Shown: one piece after another, positions 27,145-38,790 of the stretch
Numbering within the stretch: position 1 is the first letter of the stretch
Layout of the letters: each line of letters opens with the position of its first letter
From: Mesocentrotus franciscanus
Lineage: Eukaryota; Echinodermata; Echinoidea; Camarodonta; Strongylocentrotidae
Assembly: GCA_037976565.1 (NCBI GenBank)
Contig: CP137668.1
Location: forward strand, 33,466,264 to 33,530,263
Reading direction: 5' to 3'
Length of the DNA: 64,000 bases
Made by a program: the position numbers and the translations under genes
The notes under the pieces: model-generated
Database searches by the model: none
Seen by the model: only the letters and a program-made list of their open reading frames with translations
Told to the model about the DNA's origin: nothing

Positions 27145-28460
27145 GTCTCTCTATGTAATCTTTCATTCTACGGTTTTGGCCGCAATTTCTAAGCAAGGAC
27201 GTGCCATCTTAATTAGGACACCGATACTCTTAGACCACAAATGCATATCTACGTTTAATGAATCATGGACCCGATATGTCCTTTTATTGGTTCATTATCA
27301 AGGCGTGCACTACACGATTCAAGCCAGTGCCTCCTTCATCATCCCATCCCGTTTAGATCCACCTTAAACCCTAATTTCGTCTCATCTTTAATAAACATCG
27401 TCTTGCCCACATCGAGCGTCTTTTCATCTTCCTCACATTAAACGTTTTACTTGAGCGATCTGATGCTTAATATCACACACCTTGTCAGAGACTATTACAA
27501 GCTTGCTTAGTCTTTGGTGCCGGTTAATTTCGAGCCCTTGGCTGTTCTATTTTTCGAAGTCTTTATTGTTACTTGTTATTATAACAAGAGATTTCACCGA
27601 ATCCATTGGACAGGCGTAAATGTACTTTGTATTTCATATGGTCGGAATATGTTGTGTAGTTTATTGGTATTAAAATGATTAGCATTGTACCATAAGTGTC
27701 CTTTGATTAAATTGTAGAATACTTTCCTACATGCTTGAGTAATCTTATTGGCTAGTTTTTTTGTTCAAACTTTGAAACCAGTACTGAAGTGAGAAAACAA
27801 TTTAGCTATGCGCTTATTCCATTTAAACTTGATATAATTTGTTTTCATTTAAAGAGGAACTATAAAAGTATGCGTTACGTGAAATGTTCATCGCATGCTT
27901 TTTTAAACCAAGTGAAACTTAATTTTTACCCCAAATCATATACATCAAAACAGTTGCCACATTTAAAAAAAGGCTCTGGCTAGTGTATAGTGAGCTTGAA
28001 ATATATATGACATTGAGAACAAAGTCGGTGAAGGAAGTGTTATAAATGTTAACCTTTAAAACAATCAGCCTTTGAATGTAAGGAAAACTTGTTCAGGTTG
28101 AGAAATTTAGAAAGAAAATGACATGTACCTCCCAAAAAGGTACCGATAAAGATAAATACAGAAGAAGTATATGGAATCGTAAAGTAACGTCTTCCTAATT
28201 CCTCACGCGCACAGGTGAGACATGCATTACCCGGTCCGGTGCCCCTGATTTTCATATCCACCCATCAAGCCATCTGCCCCCGTAAACTCGCCCCTCGCCA
28301 GATCAAGGTTATTCGATGTACATGTAATGGTCCATTACATTATCCCAACATGGTCGATAGTCATGGAAAGTGAGTTTGAGAGGTACAGAACGAGGACAGT
28401 CACTGTGAAGACAAAGAGGATGAAATTGCAGACATTGTAGTAGAAAGATAAGTACCTATT
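27145..28460. other. Non-coding stretch, nothing recognised
   Basis: AT-rich, with short ORFs only. I see no motif, repeat array or transposon terminus. Confidence 0.4.
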
Positions 28461-28615
28461 AATGGAGATGTCGTAGTTGAGTGGTTTACACGCTTTAGTC
28501 GAAAAGGTTATAAGGTCATAGGTTCAGTCCCAGGCACGGTACTTATGTCCTTAAGCTTCTATACGGCTTCTCTCTACCCAGGTGAACAAGTGAAATGCCA
28601 GGTAGAATGCAAACA
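28461..28615 (+). mobile_element. tRNA-derived SINE (fragment)
   Basis: The head has an A-box-like TAGTTGAGTGG at about 28472 and a B-box GGTTCAGTCCC at about 28522. It is followed by CTCTCTACCCAGGTG at about 28572 and a GGTAGAATG block. The ACTCTCYACCCAGG block recurs in the SINE at 46021-46415, and in a variant form at 45490-45690, so these belong to one family. The 3' part is missing. It is a decayed retroposon, not a functional tRNA gene. Confidence 0.65.
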
Positions 28616-30965
28616 GTACAAAGATATTATTTGTGTTTGACTGGTATATAACGTGATCGCAAAGACTGAATCAAGCTAAGGGCAATTTAAATACCCTAAT
28701 TTAATTTCATTAATTTATTTGTCAGTCCTACATACATAATAAAATTAGTATGCATTAAATCACACATGGAGAAATATGAAATTGTTTTAAACAGAACTGG
28801 CCGTAGTTTCAAGATTGGTGCATTGTGAGCCCTGACAATTAAGTACAAGCAAAAGACATAAATTAGATACAAAAGATACAAGATACGTTTTATCTGTGAC
28901 CCTGCAAAATGACGACTGATTGGAATGCTCTCTTGTGTAGTGCAGATGTTGCAAAGATGTGCGGAATAGCAACTGAATCTAAATGACCGGGGTATTACCG
29001 ATTAGGTGTAAATCCCTTAGTGTGAAACGCTACATAAATATCTAACTTTTACTACGTACTGGCACTGCCCATTGGCGCACAGAGAGCACTTAAAACCGAA
29101 TAATTAAATTGAATGTTGAATCAATGTATAAGGGAGCAGTGAACAAATATGATAGTGAATGAGTCTATAATAGGAGAAAACTATCAACGAAAAATTAATA
29201 TAAAACTTTCTAGTGATAGATCAAATTCTACAACATGCGTTAATGTCTATACCCACAAAATGAATTGAATGTCTGAAATCCATACAATAGACTTCAAAAG
29301 TAACTAAACTTGGTTCAAAATCAGTGAATTTTATTGTAAATCACATAATCTGTTATGAAATAAGAAGAGGACTAATTGCCAAAAAAGGGCAAACAGAAAT
29401 CATAAAAGACATCAAAGAAAAAAATAGATAATATTGGGAAACTAAGAAAAAAAGACATTATCAAACTCCCCCCGAAATTCTTTCAGTAAAAAATAAAAAG
29501 GGAGATACAAGCGAATAAACTTATCAAGGTTAGATATAAGAGAATAGAAGTATAATTAGTATTAGTCCTATAGATAGAAACATAATTAGTATAAGTATCA
29601 TTCAACCTGACACTTCGTTGTCATGATTGTCTTAGTTACATGCCAGCAGCTTTAAACGTTCCTTGAATTATTTCGTTTTTTTTTTCTCTTGGAATTTCAT
29701 TATAGCTCCAAATTTGATATCACTCTCCTATTGACTTTGATTGACTTAATATGTCTTTCCATTTTCCCAACCGCACTCCCTTCTCCTTTTTCTCTCTCAC
29801 ACCCCTCTCTCATACGCACACTTATTTCGACGGAAACTGCATGTATCTATGCTTTGTTCGTTCGGAAAGAAAAAAAAAGATAAATTTTCGTATCTCTTTT
29901 GACACTTATATTCCCCTCTTTTTTTCCTTTTAACTTGCACGTACCGTATGAATCATGAGCCAAGCTTATCGGATTGGACAAGCGTGCTCTGTGCGGTTAA
30001 CACTTTCACTGGCTCCCCATGTCAGCTGGCCCAACAAGCTCTCACATCCCCGCTAAGCCGCTTGCATCACCGCTATCACACGGGCAGGCGAGCGCAGCGC
30101 ACACATACAAGCAGGCATGGCAGGGGAGAGTGAGGGGGCATCGAATGAGGTTGATAGATCGCGAATCTTAGTGGCTCGTTATCGCATTGAATAATACGGT
30201 GATTTATCAAAATGATGAGCCACCGCCATATCATGATAGATCATGGTGGATGACATTTTGAATAAAACTCCGAAGCAACCGTAAGATTTTAAGGGTAGGA
30301 TTACGTGCTGTGAAAACTGATGCGCCCGATGCCGGTCTGGAGAAAATAAGGAAGTTGTTTAAATGATGTCCCTTTTAATTAACAGGTGCATTCTGTCACG
30401 GCCTTAAACTCGTTCTTCATGTAAATTTTAAAGTGATCTATTCACTTAGAGACAGTTGTTGATTTTCTCTCCTTTATTTGTGTTCAGTCTAGTGTCCTGT
30501 AAATGCCAAACTACAAAGTGAGAAAAATATCTTCTGACAGAAAAACGGACAGCAATAATTTATTCACAATTATTCATCTGGTAAGAAATGTACTTATCGA
30601 TACATCCTTTACCTAGCACACACTATGTCTGCAATTTTTATGATGTATCAGTTGTGAAGTGACCCACTGAACTATCTTAAAGTGGCGGATAATATGTATA
30701 CATTTGTATTGGGGGAGGGGAGAAAGAGGGGGTGGGAAAGAATAGAGATTATCTAAAAAGAAGGGCATCTTATGCTCCAGAAATGTATCTCACATTCTAT
30801 TTTTTTTTAATGAATAAATTCAACTTTTCTACCCAGTTTAGCTCTTGAGATTTCAAAACGTAAATAAAAGACAGCGTACTGTCTGTTGAGAGCCAGAATG
30901 ACATTAACTCTTGGTTAAAGTATATGCTTCAACACCCTTCTGGCTCCAAACAGAAATTTCAAACA
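28616..30965. other. Non-coding stretch, nothing recognised
   Basis: AT-rich DNA with a pyrimidine-rich patch around 29750-29820 and a more GC-rich patch at about 29980-30140. No gene, RNA or repeat family was identified. Confidence 0.4.
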
Positions 30966-31115
30966 GTAGTTTGTTTGTTTGTTTGTTTTTATTTCCGTAT
31001 AAAATCATCACGACATACAAATACATACATAAATGAGATATACGGCGGATAGCCCATCTCATGGTGTATTAACAAAATACGCCTGTTCTTCCATGGGGTC
31101 CGGATGGTTCGTGTG
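30966..31115 (-). mobile_element. LINE-like 3' tail (minus orientation)
   Basis: Read on the minus strand, the segment ends with TTTTATACGGAAATAAAAAC and then a CAAA repeat (plus-strand TTTG at 30970-30987). That polyadenylation-like tail plus simple repeat is typical of non-LTR element 3' ends. No coding part remains. Confidence 0.4.
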
Positions 31116-31548
31116 TCAGACATGAAAGCATTGACAATATCTTTTAGAACGAGAGGCAAACATTACAATGAAAGAAGAAGAAACATTGGCCTAGCGAGGT
31201 GTTTTGAAGAGAAACAAATCAGATAGCTATGTTTTTTTTTCACGGAAGGGGAGGGTGCTCTCTTCCGTTGCCTGGAAATCAAATTTCCATTTTCATATAA
31301 ATTGTTCAGCTTATTATAATCATGTAAGACAGACAAACATATATAAAATCGATCAAAATTGCGGAGTCTTCGTTCAAGTCGATGATGTTTATAGTCATCC
31401 TAATTGCATTTGGTATCCATCTCTGGCATCAATAAGTTGAATAAGACAAGAAAATATGAGAACTAAGAGTTAATTAATTGCATTAGTTCCATTTGTAATG
31501 TTCATGAATCTTCAAAGCGTTTAATTTTCTTATTGATATACAAGAGTG

Positions 31549-32033
31549 CAGTGGCGGATTTAGGTGGGGAGGGGGGGGGGGTGCACAACCAGTCCATGCC
31601 CCTATAAAAAATACCCCCTACCGTTGTGTTCTAGAGTGCCACTTCTAATTTTAGACCAAATATGATAATTATGGCGGCGGTGATGATTATGATGGTGATG
31701 ATGGTGATGATGATGGTGATAATGATGAAGGTGATGGTGAAGATGATGACAATGGTGATGATGATCATAATGATGATGATGATAATAATGGTGATGCTGA
31801 TGATGATAATGGCGATGATAATGGTGGTGATGATGGTGATGATGATAATGATGATGATGATGGTGATGATGATGATGATGATGATGATGATTATGAAGAT
31901 GATGAAAACGGCGGTGGTGATGATGATGATGATAATGTTGGTGATGGTGGTGATGATGATGGTGATGATGATCATGATGATGTGATAATGATGATAATGA
32001 AGGCATTTTATAAAACGACGGTATCCGCCTCTG
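31549..32033. mobile_element. hAT-type MITE filled with an (ATG)n microsatellite
   Basis: The left end CAGTGGCGGATTTAGG (31549) pairs with the right end, whose reverse complement is CAGAGGCGGATACCG (ending 32033). The CAGnGGCGGAT terminus is characteristic of hAT-superfamily elements. Inside are a G-run (about 31567-31580) and roughly 310 bp of ATG/GAT repeats (31676-31990). The His-rich (31602-32045 -), Ile-rich and Met-rich ORFs are translations of this microsatellite. No target-site duplication was recognised. Confidence 0.6.
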
Positions 32034-33610
32034 CTGGCCGCTCATGGCGCTTTCTCACCAATTTCAACGTTCTTAGTCAGTGTGTACATACAAATTTATA
32101 CTGACTACGAAGTGCAGATTTTGCATAATATTGTTTGATTGCGTGAACTAAAGCCCTTCTTTGTGAAAGAAACTTCATTAGAAAGATACAAAATTTAAGA
32201 ATGAACCCCATTCTATATATATGAATAAGATTGCATTAATCGGATCATTAACAAATCTATATTTATTACAGACTGCACATTATCTTATCTGTTATTGATA
32301 TCTTATTTTATGTTATGCATACGCGCATGTACTTTTTCCTTGGTCAATGCCCGACTTGTTTAGCTTTTACATTAAAACAATTTTTTATCAAAAGGTCGAA
32401 ATATTAATTCATCAATATATATATATATAATATCATTAATTCGTCTTTTTTACATAACGAAAAATATTTACTCATCTAGCTGAAACCATGTTTGATTGAA
32501 AAGTAATACGAGCTGAGACGGTGTTTAAAAACGCGTCATAATGCCTTTAAGTTTTCTCACAAATGTCGATGGGCTACTTGGTTGCGCTTGGCCGAGCCCT
32601 ACGCGTCAGAAGGCGTCAAAAGAAGTAATTACCTCATCCTCATACCATGGAAGAGGGCTGAGACGAGAAGCTCCCCATTACTAAATCATTAACCCCCCAA
32701 CTTCTCATATCACACAGATTTACATTTCCTCACTCCGCTCAAAAAAGAAATGCCAATATGAGAAATGTGAAAGCCGGCGAATCATCATTACCACAGACGT
32801 TTGCACGTTATTTTTCATCTTTAACGGATGCATTTTTCATGCGAGGTAATACACTCTAGGAACATTTTCCACTCATTTTCATACATTTCATTTGGAGAAA
32901 CTTGACAGGGTCGTTAAAATCAGATAGCTCTCGTACTGCGCTTGAGCGATTAAGCATATGCTTCTCACCGACTGGGGTTTGGTGATTGGGAGAGAGCGAC
33001 GAGATGCTAGGTTTGACGGGGCGGCGGGCTAACGCGACTTGGGGCGTCGTGGTTATCCTACGCGCATGATAACCCCTTGGTGCGTGAGGCGTGAAAACTC
33101 GTCATGGGCGCTTCTCGGATAAGGCAGGAGAAAATACACGCGGAATGTCTTTATATGGAATGAACGGACGAAAATCATGCATCATGCATCATGCCTATCT
33201 CATCATCGAATGTGATAATTTATTGAGGAATTCACGTGCAGTGGTCGAATGATGGCGCTATTAGGCGATATTGTAAGACCAAATAGCAATAAACGCTAAA
33301 AGAACATGAAAAAGCATAGTGAATGAAAGTTTAAATGAAATATTGAATATAAGATAATAACGCTCTATTTAAGTGCCCATCGAAAAATTGGAAAGGAGAT
33401 TTCTTACGAGCTGTATTCATCAAATTGGTAAGAATATTCAATTGGGTGAAAATAAAAGGAGGACGCTAAAGTGACCAGAATGATATGTAGAAACAATTAT
33501 GGTATTTTCTGTTTCCAAATCATGTCATACATGTAGGTACACCATGAAACCTCTTAATAGTTGCTGTGAGCACTTTAATTGCTTCAATAAAGGTATAGCA
33601 TCATAACTTT
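32034..33610. other. Non-coding stretch, nothing recognised
   Basis: AT-rich with (AT)n near 32418-32430 and a CpG-containing patch at about 32930-33130. No coding or RNA signature. Confidence 0.4.
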
Positions 33611-33640
33611 AGTGGTGGTAGTAACGTAGAAGTAGTAATG

Positions 33641-33672
<32 letters not shown>

Positions 33673-33713
33673 TAAGTAGTAGTAGTAGTAGAAGTAGTAG
33701 TAGTAGCAGTAGA
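33611..33713 (+). repeat. (AGT)n microsatellite
   Basis: About 100 bp of GTA/AGT repeats with interruptions. The Tyr/Thr-rich ORF on the minus strand is its translation. Confidence 0.85.
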
Positions 33714-34680
33714 AAATTCGGACAGTGACTAGGTTTATTTGTATTCCAATATCTTTAATCACAAAATTACTTTTATACTGTGGTAGTGACATGTCAACAT
33801 TTTACTCGCTCGCTTTACACAGACGCAAAATTTAGAAAATGAAAACTTAATAATTGATGTCAGGCCCATGGTGAAATTGAACACGTATGCCTTGGATAAA
33901 CAAGAACAAGTTTTGTAACGTTTGTCAGAGACAGACTCGTAATTCACTCGATATGATCAACAGAGGGCATCCTACTTGAGATGAATTTGTGTGAAATTGA
34001 TTCACAACAGACCTATTCAAGTTCAAACGCCCAAACTCATGAAGATTGTTTGAGCTCAGTCCATGAGTCAAATCACCGATATTTGATCTGCCAATTAGGA
34101 CGGACTTTAAGGTCGGGTAAAATCCAAATATAAGTTGATTCCTGTTGATGTGCAGGGCTGCATACAACTCATATTTGTTATTCACACATCTAAATATATT
34201 TCATAGGTTAAAAAAAAATATATATATATATATAATTTTCTCAGATCTGCTTAGCTCCACCCTAAAAAAATGCTCCAGATCTCATTCATCTTGTGACATC
34301 ATCTGTCAATTATTAGTGAGCTAACAAGAGACAGTGGTATGTAACTTCGCCCAGCTCAGCACATGCTCACAAAAGAATTTAATTCTTTCATACAATACCT
34401 CCACATTACCTTTTCTTTTCCTGATGATGCTACAGCACGTCTGACAATTTCTATGTTGGTATTGTATAGTCTTTTGTAAACAGGTGGTCAGCCTTTCCAT
34501 TTGACAACAATGACCAAAGAGAAAGTCATATATAATATAGAAATAATTGAGAAATGATGAATCTATGTTCAATATTTTCTCCTTTCATATAAGCCTATTT
34601 TTATTAATTTAACTTCATATCTCAAAGTGATAATTTAGTTCGGTGTGATATAGTTTGATGCGAAAGTCACCTAAAAGAAA
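33714..34680. other. Non-coding stretch, nothing recognised
   Basis: Contains (AT)n at about 34218-34233. ORFs at 33925-34185 (-) and 34321-34572 (-) have no recognisable family. Confidence 0.4.
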
Positions 34681-35180
34681 CTTTTAAAGAAGAAGAAGAA
34701 ATGACAGAATGGGTGTGGATTTGTTTATGTGAGTGTGTATGAGAATGGGTGGGCATGTATAGGATGTGTGGAAGTGTATGCGTTGAGTACGTGTGTGTAC
34801 AATTAATTATAAATTGTGTTTATGTACTTTAAGTTCACTTTGTGGCTCAGTTATATATACTGCAAATGAGTTTTTGTTTGATTATGAGTATGTATAAGGA
34901 ATTAATATTAAAAGCGTTTATTTATTTTATTCAATTGTATGTTACTCTTGTTTGTATTACATTTGGAGGAATAAAACAAAATTACTAAATAAAAAAATAA
35001 AAAAGTGTGTGTGTGCGTGTGCGTGTGTGTGTGTAATTTGATTTTTTTTTTTTTAGACGTGCACCAATCAGATCCGACTATTTTGCTAAATGTGTATACG
35101 TGGGTGCGTGTGCGGGAGTGTGCGTGCGTGTGATTGTGATTTGGCTTTTATAGATGTGTACCAATCAGAGTTGACTATTT
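34681..35180 (+). repeat. GT-rich region with a duplicated CCAAT-bearing segment
   Basis: Possible LINE-like 3' region ending at about 34985-35003 (GGAATAAAACAAAATTACTA then A-rich). It is followed by a (GT)n/(GTGC)n microsatellite (about 35005-35034) and a direct repeat about 100 bp apart: AGACGTGCACCAATCAGAT at about 35056 and AGATGTGTACCAATCAGAG at about 35152. The second GT-rich stretch is at about 35093-35135. Confidence 0.5.
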
Positions 35181-36240
35181 CCGACGTGATTGCCATGCTG
35201 GGATTTGCACTCTGTATCTAATATGATATACAGTTGTGCCTGACTTTCCCTCCACGATTATATTCAGTTCCATTCTGTAAACAGCATTTTGCACCTTTTG
35301 AGAAATAACACGATCACAAATATGTTCGAAAAATCAACATAAGTGCAATCTAAATATCCTTTTGTATGTCCATTAGAAATCATGTTCGCATTACGTAATA
35401 CAGTACGTCTTTTTCATGTTCGCACATTTCAATATGTGACGCACAACCCTATTGAAATTGCATTTGGTTAATTTTTCGAAAGTAGTTGGCATCGTGTTAA
35501 AAATGCATTTGTTATTCTTTTTTTACTTACAAATATGATGAATATATCCATTTTACCAAGATAGGCCAAAAGTATAATTGATACCAAAACAGGTTGCAAG
35601 TACAAATGTTTGATGTATGTGAATGTTCAGCGTTTTAAGTATGACACAGGAAGAAAACGATATCTTATGATTTATTTTGGCTTTTTATCTTTCATTTATT
35701 GCAAAGTAATATAGATTCAAATAACTTTAAGGAAGTAATGACAATGTTTGCTTTTATCTTAGATAATTATCCATATCATCCATATTCAATGTAGTAACAA
35801 TAACAGGGGGTTATACGTCACACATTCCCGTGACTATTGCTTCTCGGTCAATTTCCAACACTAACTGAATTCCTAACTTGAACTTTGAACCAACAATATA
35901 CCTAAACCTAATCCAAAACCTGAGCAATAAAACCACTTGCAATCCTTTAATTGTCTTTGTCTAGACAAAAATAAATGTAGGATCACCTTAAAGCCATACT
36001 GTACTACATGCACTACCGAAAAATCTCAGCCACGCCATCTCAGGTCAGCTATGTCAGTTTGGTCCCGTAACTCGCCGCTTCCCTCTGTCTGCGAAGTGGG
36101 AATTGGGTATTGGGTTACGCTCTTTCGGCAAGTTGACAATGAGAGGGTGCAGTACAATAAACAGTACGATATAGGGCGGAATGTTCACCAGTTCAGTATC
36201 GCTTTAAAAGTAGCATCGTTCCTTCTTGTTCTTCTTTCCC
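35181..36240. other. Non-coding stretch upstream of the EGF-like exon
   Basis: No repeat or gene identified. The ORF at 35937-36272 (+) overlaps the EGF-like exon in another frame and is not supported. Confidence 0.4.
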
Positions 36241-36246
36241 GCATGT

Positions 36247-36349
36247 TCTACGTCACCATGCCAGAACAATAGGAAGTGCGTTGTGAATGTAGATGATGAA
36301 TATGAATGCCTCTGCTCCGATTTCTACATCGGAAGTAACTGTGAGAAAG
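36247..36349 (+). CDS. EGF-like domain exon (possibly a remnant)
   Basis: One frame reads ACSTSPCQNNRKC, then VVNVDDEYECLC, then SDFYIGSNCEK, and ends at a strong donor G|GTAAGT (36350). This has all six EGF cysteines with the usual spacing (C-x3-P-C, Y-x-C-x-C, G-x-x-C) and a phase-1 donor, as is usual for EGF exons. EGF domains are disulfide-bonded extracellular modules. The oddity is the 5' side. A polypyrimidine tract (36218-36240) runs straight into the first cysteine codon without an AG. The first usable acceptor (CCAG, exon from 36265) would drop the first two cysteines. A second EGF-like unit 1.9 kb downstream is broken. Either this is a live exon with an unusual acceptor, or part of a dying EGF-repeat gene. 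Confidence 0.5.
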
Positions 36350-36735
36350 GTAAGTCTTTATGATGAATACTTTGGATTTATTATCAGTATAGGCTTACAC
36401 GCCACTCGGGTTAAATAATATTTTTCTCCGATGGGTAGTTTTACCCGAGGATTCTAGATAATTAAAGAAAAAGAATACATTACAAAATTATTATATAAAG
36501 GTGACTAAAGGGTTTTCATGTAGTCGATTAATTACATGAACTATTCGCACTGGTGCCTAACGTATATAGTATACCTATAGGTACTCTGGGCACGCCAGCG
36601 AATGTGCTAATCAGCAGCCACGGCAGATTAAGATTTTATAATGGACTCATTCGGGTTGTACAATCACACAGCTTATTGGATGGTGTTTACTTAATTAACC
36701 AACTTCAAAATTACCTGAAGTTGTGTCATTACTTC

Positions 36736-36870
36736 CAGGGTGGACTGGCCATGAGGAGTTCATGGGAGTTTGCCCCAATTCAGAGCCAATATTTGAGAAG
36801 GGCCAGTACGTTGCATCAGGCGGGGGTCCACGGGGCCTGACAGGCCCGGCCCCCAAAAAAGGAGAAAAAA
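36736..36870 (+). mobile_element. hAT-like terminus and adjoining segment
   Basis: CAGGGTGGACTGGCCAT at 36736 resembles hAT-type termini (CAGnGGCGGA-like). It is followed by GC-rich DNA with GGGGCCTGACAGGCCC (a short palindrome, about 36832-36847) and a C5/A6 junction. The partner end could be 38072-38086, which would enclose the zinc-finger fragment and the tandem array, but I cannot show that they form one element. Confidence 0.35.
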
Positions 36871-36896
36871 GGAAACAAAAGGAGAAAGGAAAAAGA

Positions 36897-36989
36897 AAGA
36901 ACGCACACTGGAGAGAAAACTTTCAAGTGCAAATATTGTGAGAAGATATTCAACTCATCTGGTAACTTAACCAAACACATGATAATTCT
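36897..36989 (+). pseudogene. C2H2 zinc-finger fragment
   Basis: One frame reads RTHTGEKTFKCKYCEKIF then NSSGNLTKHM. This is the conserved TGEKP-type linker (here TGEKT) and a finger with C-x2-C, F, L and the first zinc histidine. The second histidine (expected HxxxH) is replaced: after KHM the frame reads IILDITVY and stops. No other finger lies within reach. It is preceded by a purine-rich run (36853-36896). It looks like a captured or retroposed fragment of a zinc-finger gene and not a working exon. Confidence 0.6.
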
Positions 36990-37009
36990 GGATATAACTG
37001 TTTATTAAA

Positions 37010-38050
37010 CTGTTACTTGATTTAAAAAGACGTTATCATGCACTGCTTTTTATGGTCTCCATTGTGTTAGTAGATGCCAGGAAAACAACACTGACGGGGT
37101 TCAAAATAGCCCCCTAAAAAATATTAAAAAAATCGCCTCGCCGCTACGCTGCTCGTGGACGATGCTCCGCATCGTCATGGGGTCAACTGTTAAAACTGTT
37201 ACTTCATTTAAAAAAGACGTTATCATGCACTGCTTTTATGGTCTCCATTGTGTTAGTAGATGCCAGGAAACGTCACTGACGGGGGCTACGCGGCTCATGG
37301 ACGATCAAACTGTTTAAACCTTTACATGCTTTAAAAAGACGTTATTATGCATTGCTTTTTATGGTCACCATTGTGTTAGTAGATGCCAGGAAAACATCAC
37401 TGACAGGGGTTCAAAATAGCCCCCAAAAAAATAAAAATAAAAATAAAAAAATAAAAAAATAATTTAAAAAAAAATCGCCTCGCCGCTACGCGCTCGTGGA
37501 CGATGCTCCGCATCGTCATTGGGTCAAACTGTTTAAACTGTTACTTCATTTAAAAAGACGTTATCATGCACTGCTTTTTATGGTCTCCATTGTGTTAGTA
37601 GATGCCAGGAAAACATCACTGACGGGGGTTCAAAATAGCCCCCCCCCCTAAAAAAAATATTAAAAAAATCGCCTCGCCGCTACGCTGCTCGTGGACGATA
37701 CTCCGCATCGTCATGGGGGTCAACTGTTAAAACTGTTACTTCATTTAAAAAAGACGTTATCATGCACTGCTTTTATGGTCTCCATTGTGTTAGTAGATGC
37801 CAGGAAACGTCACTGACGGGGGTTCAAAATAGCCCCCCCCCAAAAAAAAAAAAAAAAATCGCCTCGCGGCTACGCGGCTCGTGGACTATGCTCCGCATCG
37901 TCATGGGGTCAAACTGTTAAAACTGTAACTTCATTTAAAAAAGACGTTATCATGCACTGTTTTTTATGGTCTCCATTGTGTTAGTAAGTGCCAGGAAAAC
38001 ATCATTTACGGGGGTTCAAAATAGCGCCCCCAAAAAATTACAATTGGGCC
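37010..38050 (+). repeat. Tandem array, six units of about 190-220 bp
   Basis: The block GACGTTATCATGCACTGC recurs at 37029, 37216, 37338 (variant), 37557, 37753 and 37943, followed each time by a TATGGTCTCCATTGTG stretch and TTAGTAGATGCCAGG. Spacings are 187, 122, 219, 196 and 190 bp. Full units also carry GGGTTCAAAATAGCCCCC with an A-run, a CGCCTCGCCGCTACGC block and a hairpin GACGATGC-TCC-GCATCGTC. The short third unit lacks the middle portion. Not coding. Confidence 0.85.
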
Positions 38051-38086
38051 CCCTCCCCCTCCTGCCCCTGGCTGGATCCGCCCCTG
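38051..38086 (-). mobile_element. hAT-type terminus CTGGATCCGCCCCTG
   Basis: The terminus (38072-38086) follows a C-rich stretch. The same GATCCGCC-type end occurs at 45893-45907 and, degraded, at 43516-43530. Read on the minus strand it starts CAGGGGCGGATCCAG, the hAT-like TIR form. It may be the right end of an element containing part or all of the tandem array. Confidence 0.45.
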
Positions 38087-38184
38087 CGTTGCATCGAAAT
38101 TCCCTCCTCGAATTTTAGTCCCCAGTTCGCCTGTGATTACAATTACTCCAAATTGCAAAAATCGTTCGTGGTTACCCCGGGAAG

Positions 38185-38286
38185 GACTGCTCTGCGATTG
38201 TATGTCAGAATGGTGGCACCTGCTATGAGGATCCCTCGTTAGGTTTCTACTGCTTGTATAGAACTTGCAACGTTGGACACTTCTGA
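38185..38286 (+). pseudogene. Degenerate EGF-like unit
   Basis: The frame reads DCSAIVCQNGGTCYEDPSLG then FYCLYRTCNVGHF and a TGA at 38284-38286. The first four EGF cysteines are present, with the classical CxNGGTC motif. The fifth is Tyr (TAT where TGT is expected). The sixth falls exactly on the stop TGA, with the usual eight residues between positions five and six. Two single-base changes would explain both losses, so this is best read as an inactivated EGF exon related to the one at 36247-36349. Confidence 0.55.
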
Positions 38287-38574
38287 CAAACAAGTAGGTC
38301 TTCACGCTCACGCATTCTACCCTTACACTTTTAAATTCGTGGGCAGGTCTCTCGAGGTATTTGACGATGTCCCATACGTTACAGAGTATTGTGGAGTTTT
38401 CATATTAGATGTGTCATTGCGTTTCATATTATTTTGGTCTGATCTACTTGTAAGCTCTAGAAGGGCTATTAACTTTACATAAAATAAACTAAAATTAGAG
38501 ACACGGTCGGTAACGTATAGGGAAAAGAACCTTGGACTTGAACCATCTGATGGTTACTGTGAGAACACACTCTT

Positions 38575-38790
38575 GGAGGTGTTATGATTCGTTTACTTGA
38601 CTTTTAGTCAAGAGGTTGAGAGTTTGAATCCCAAGCTGGCTCTTTGGCAAGACATTAATCTTAATTTGACACTCTCTACTCGCGTGTAGTAGTATAGCAG
38701 TATAGTAGTATGTTATAGAGGTGTTATGAGTAATGAACGCTACCTGGTGCTGGGGAGTTCTCAAGAGCTGTGAGACCTGTTGCCTACATG
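38575..38790 (+). mobile_element. tRNA-derived SINE
   Basis: The tRNA-like head runs from GGAGGTGTTATGATTCG through TTGACTTTTAGTCAAGAGG to a B-box-like GAGTTTGAATCCC at about 38619. It is followed by TTTGGCAAGACATTAATC (also present in the SINE at 46021-46415) and ACTCTCTAC. A CTACCTGGTGCTGGGGAG block lies near 38739. Decayed, no target duplications identified. Confidence 0.6.

Noticed and set aside
31602..32045. 147-aa His-rich ORF and Ile- and Met-rich ORFs on the other frames
   Set aside because: All are translations of an (ATG)n microsatellite inside a MITE. Composition is dictated by the repeat.
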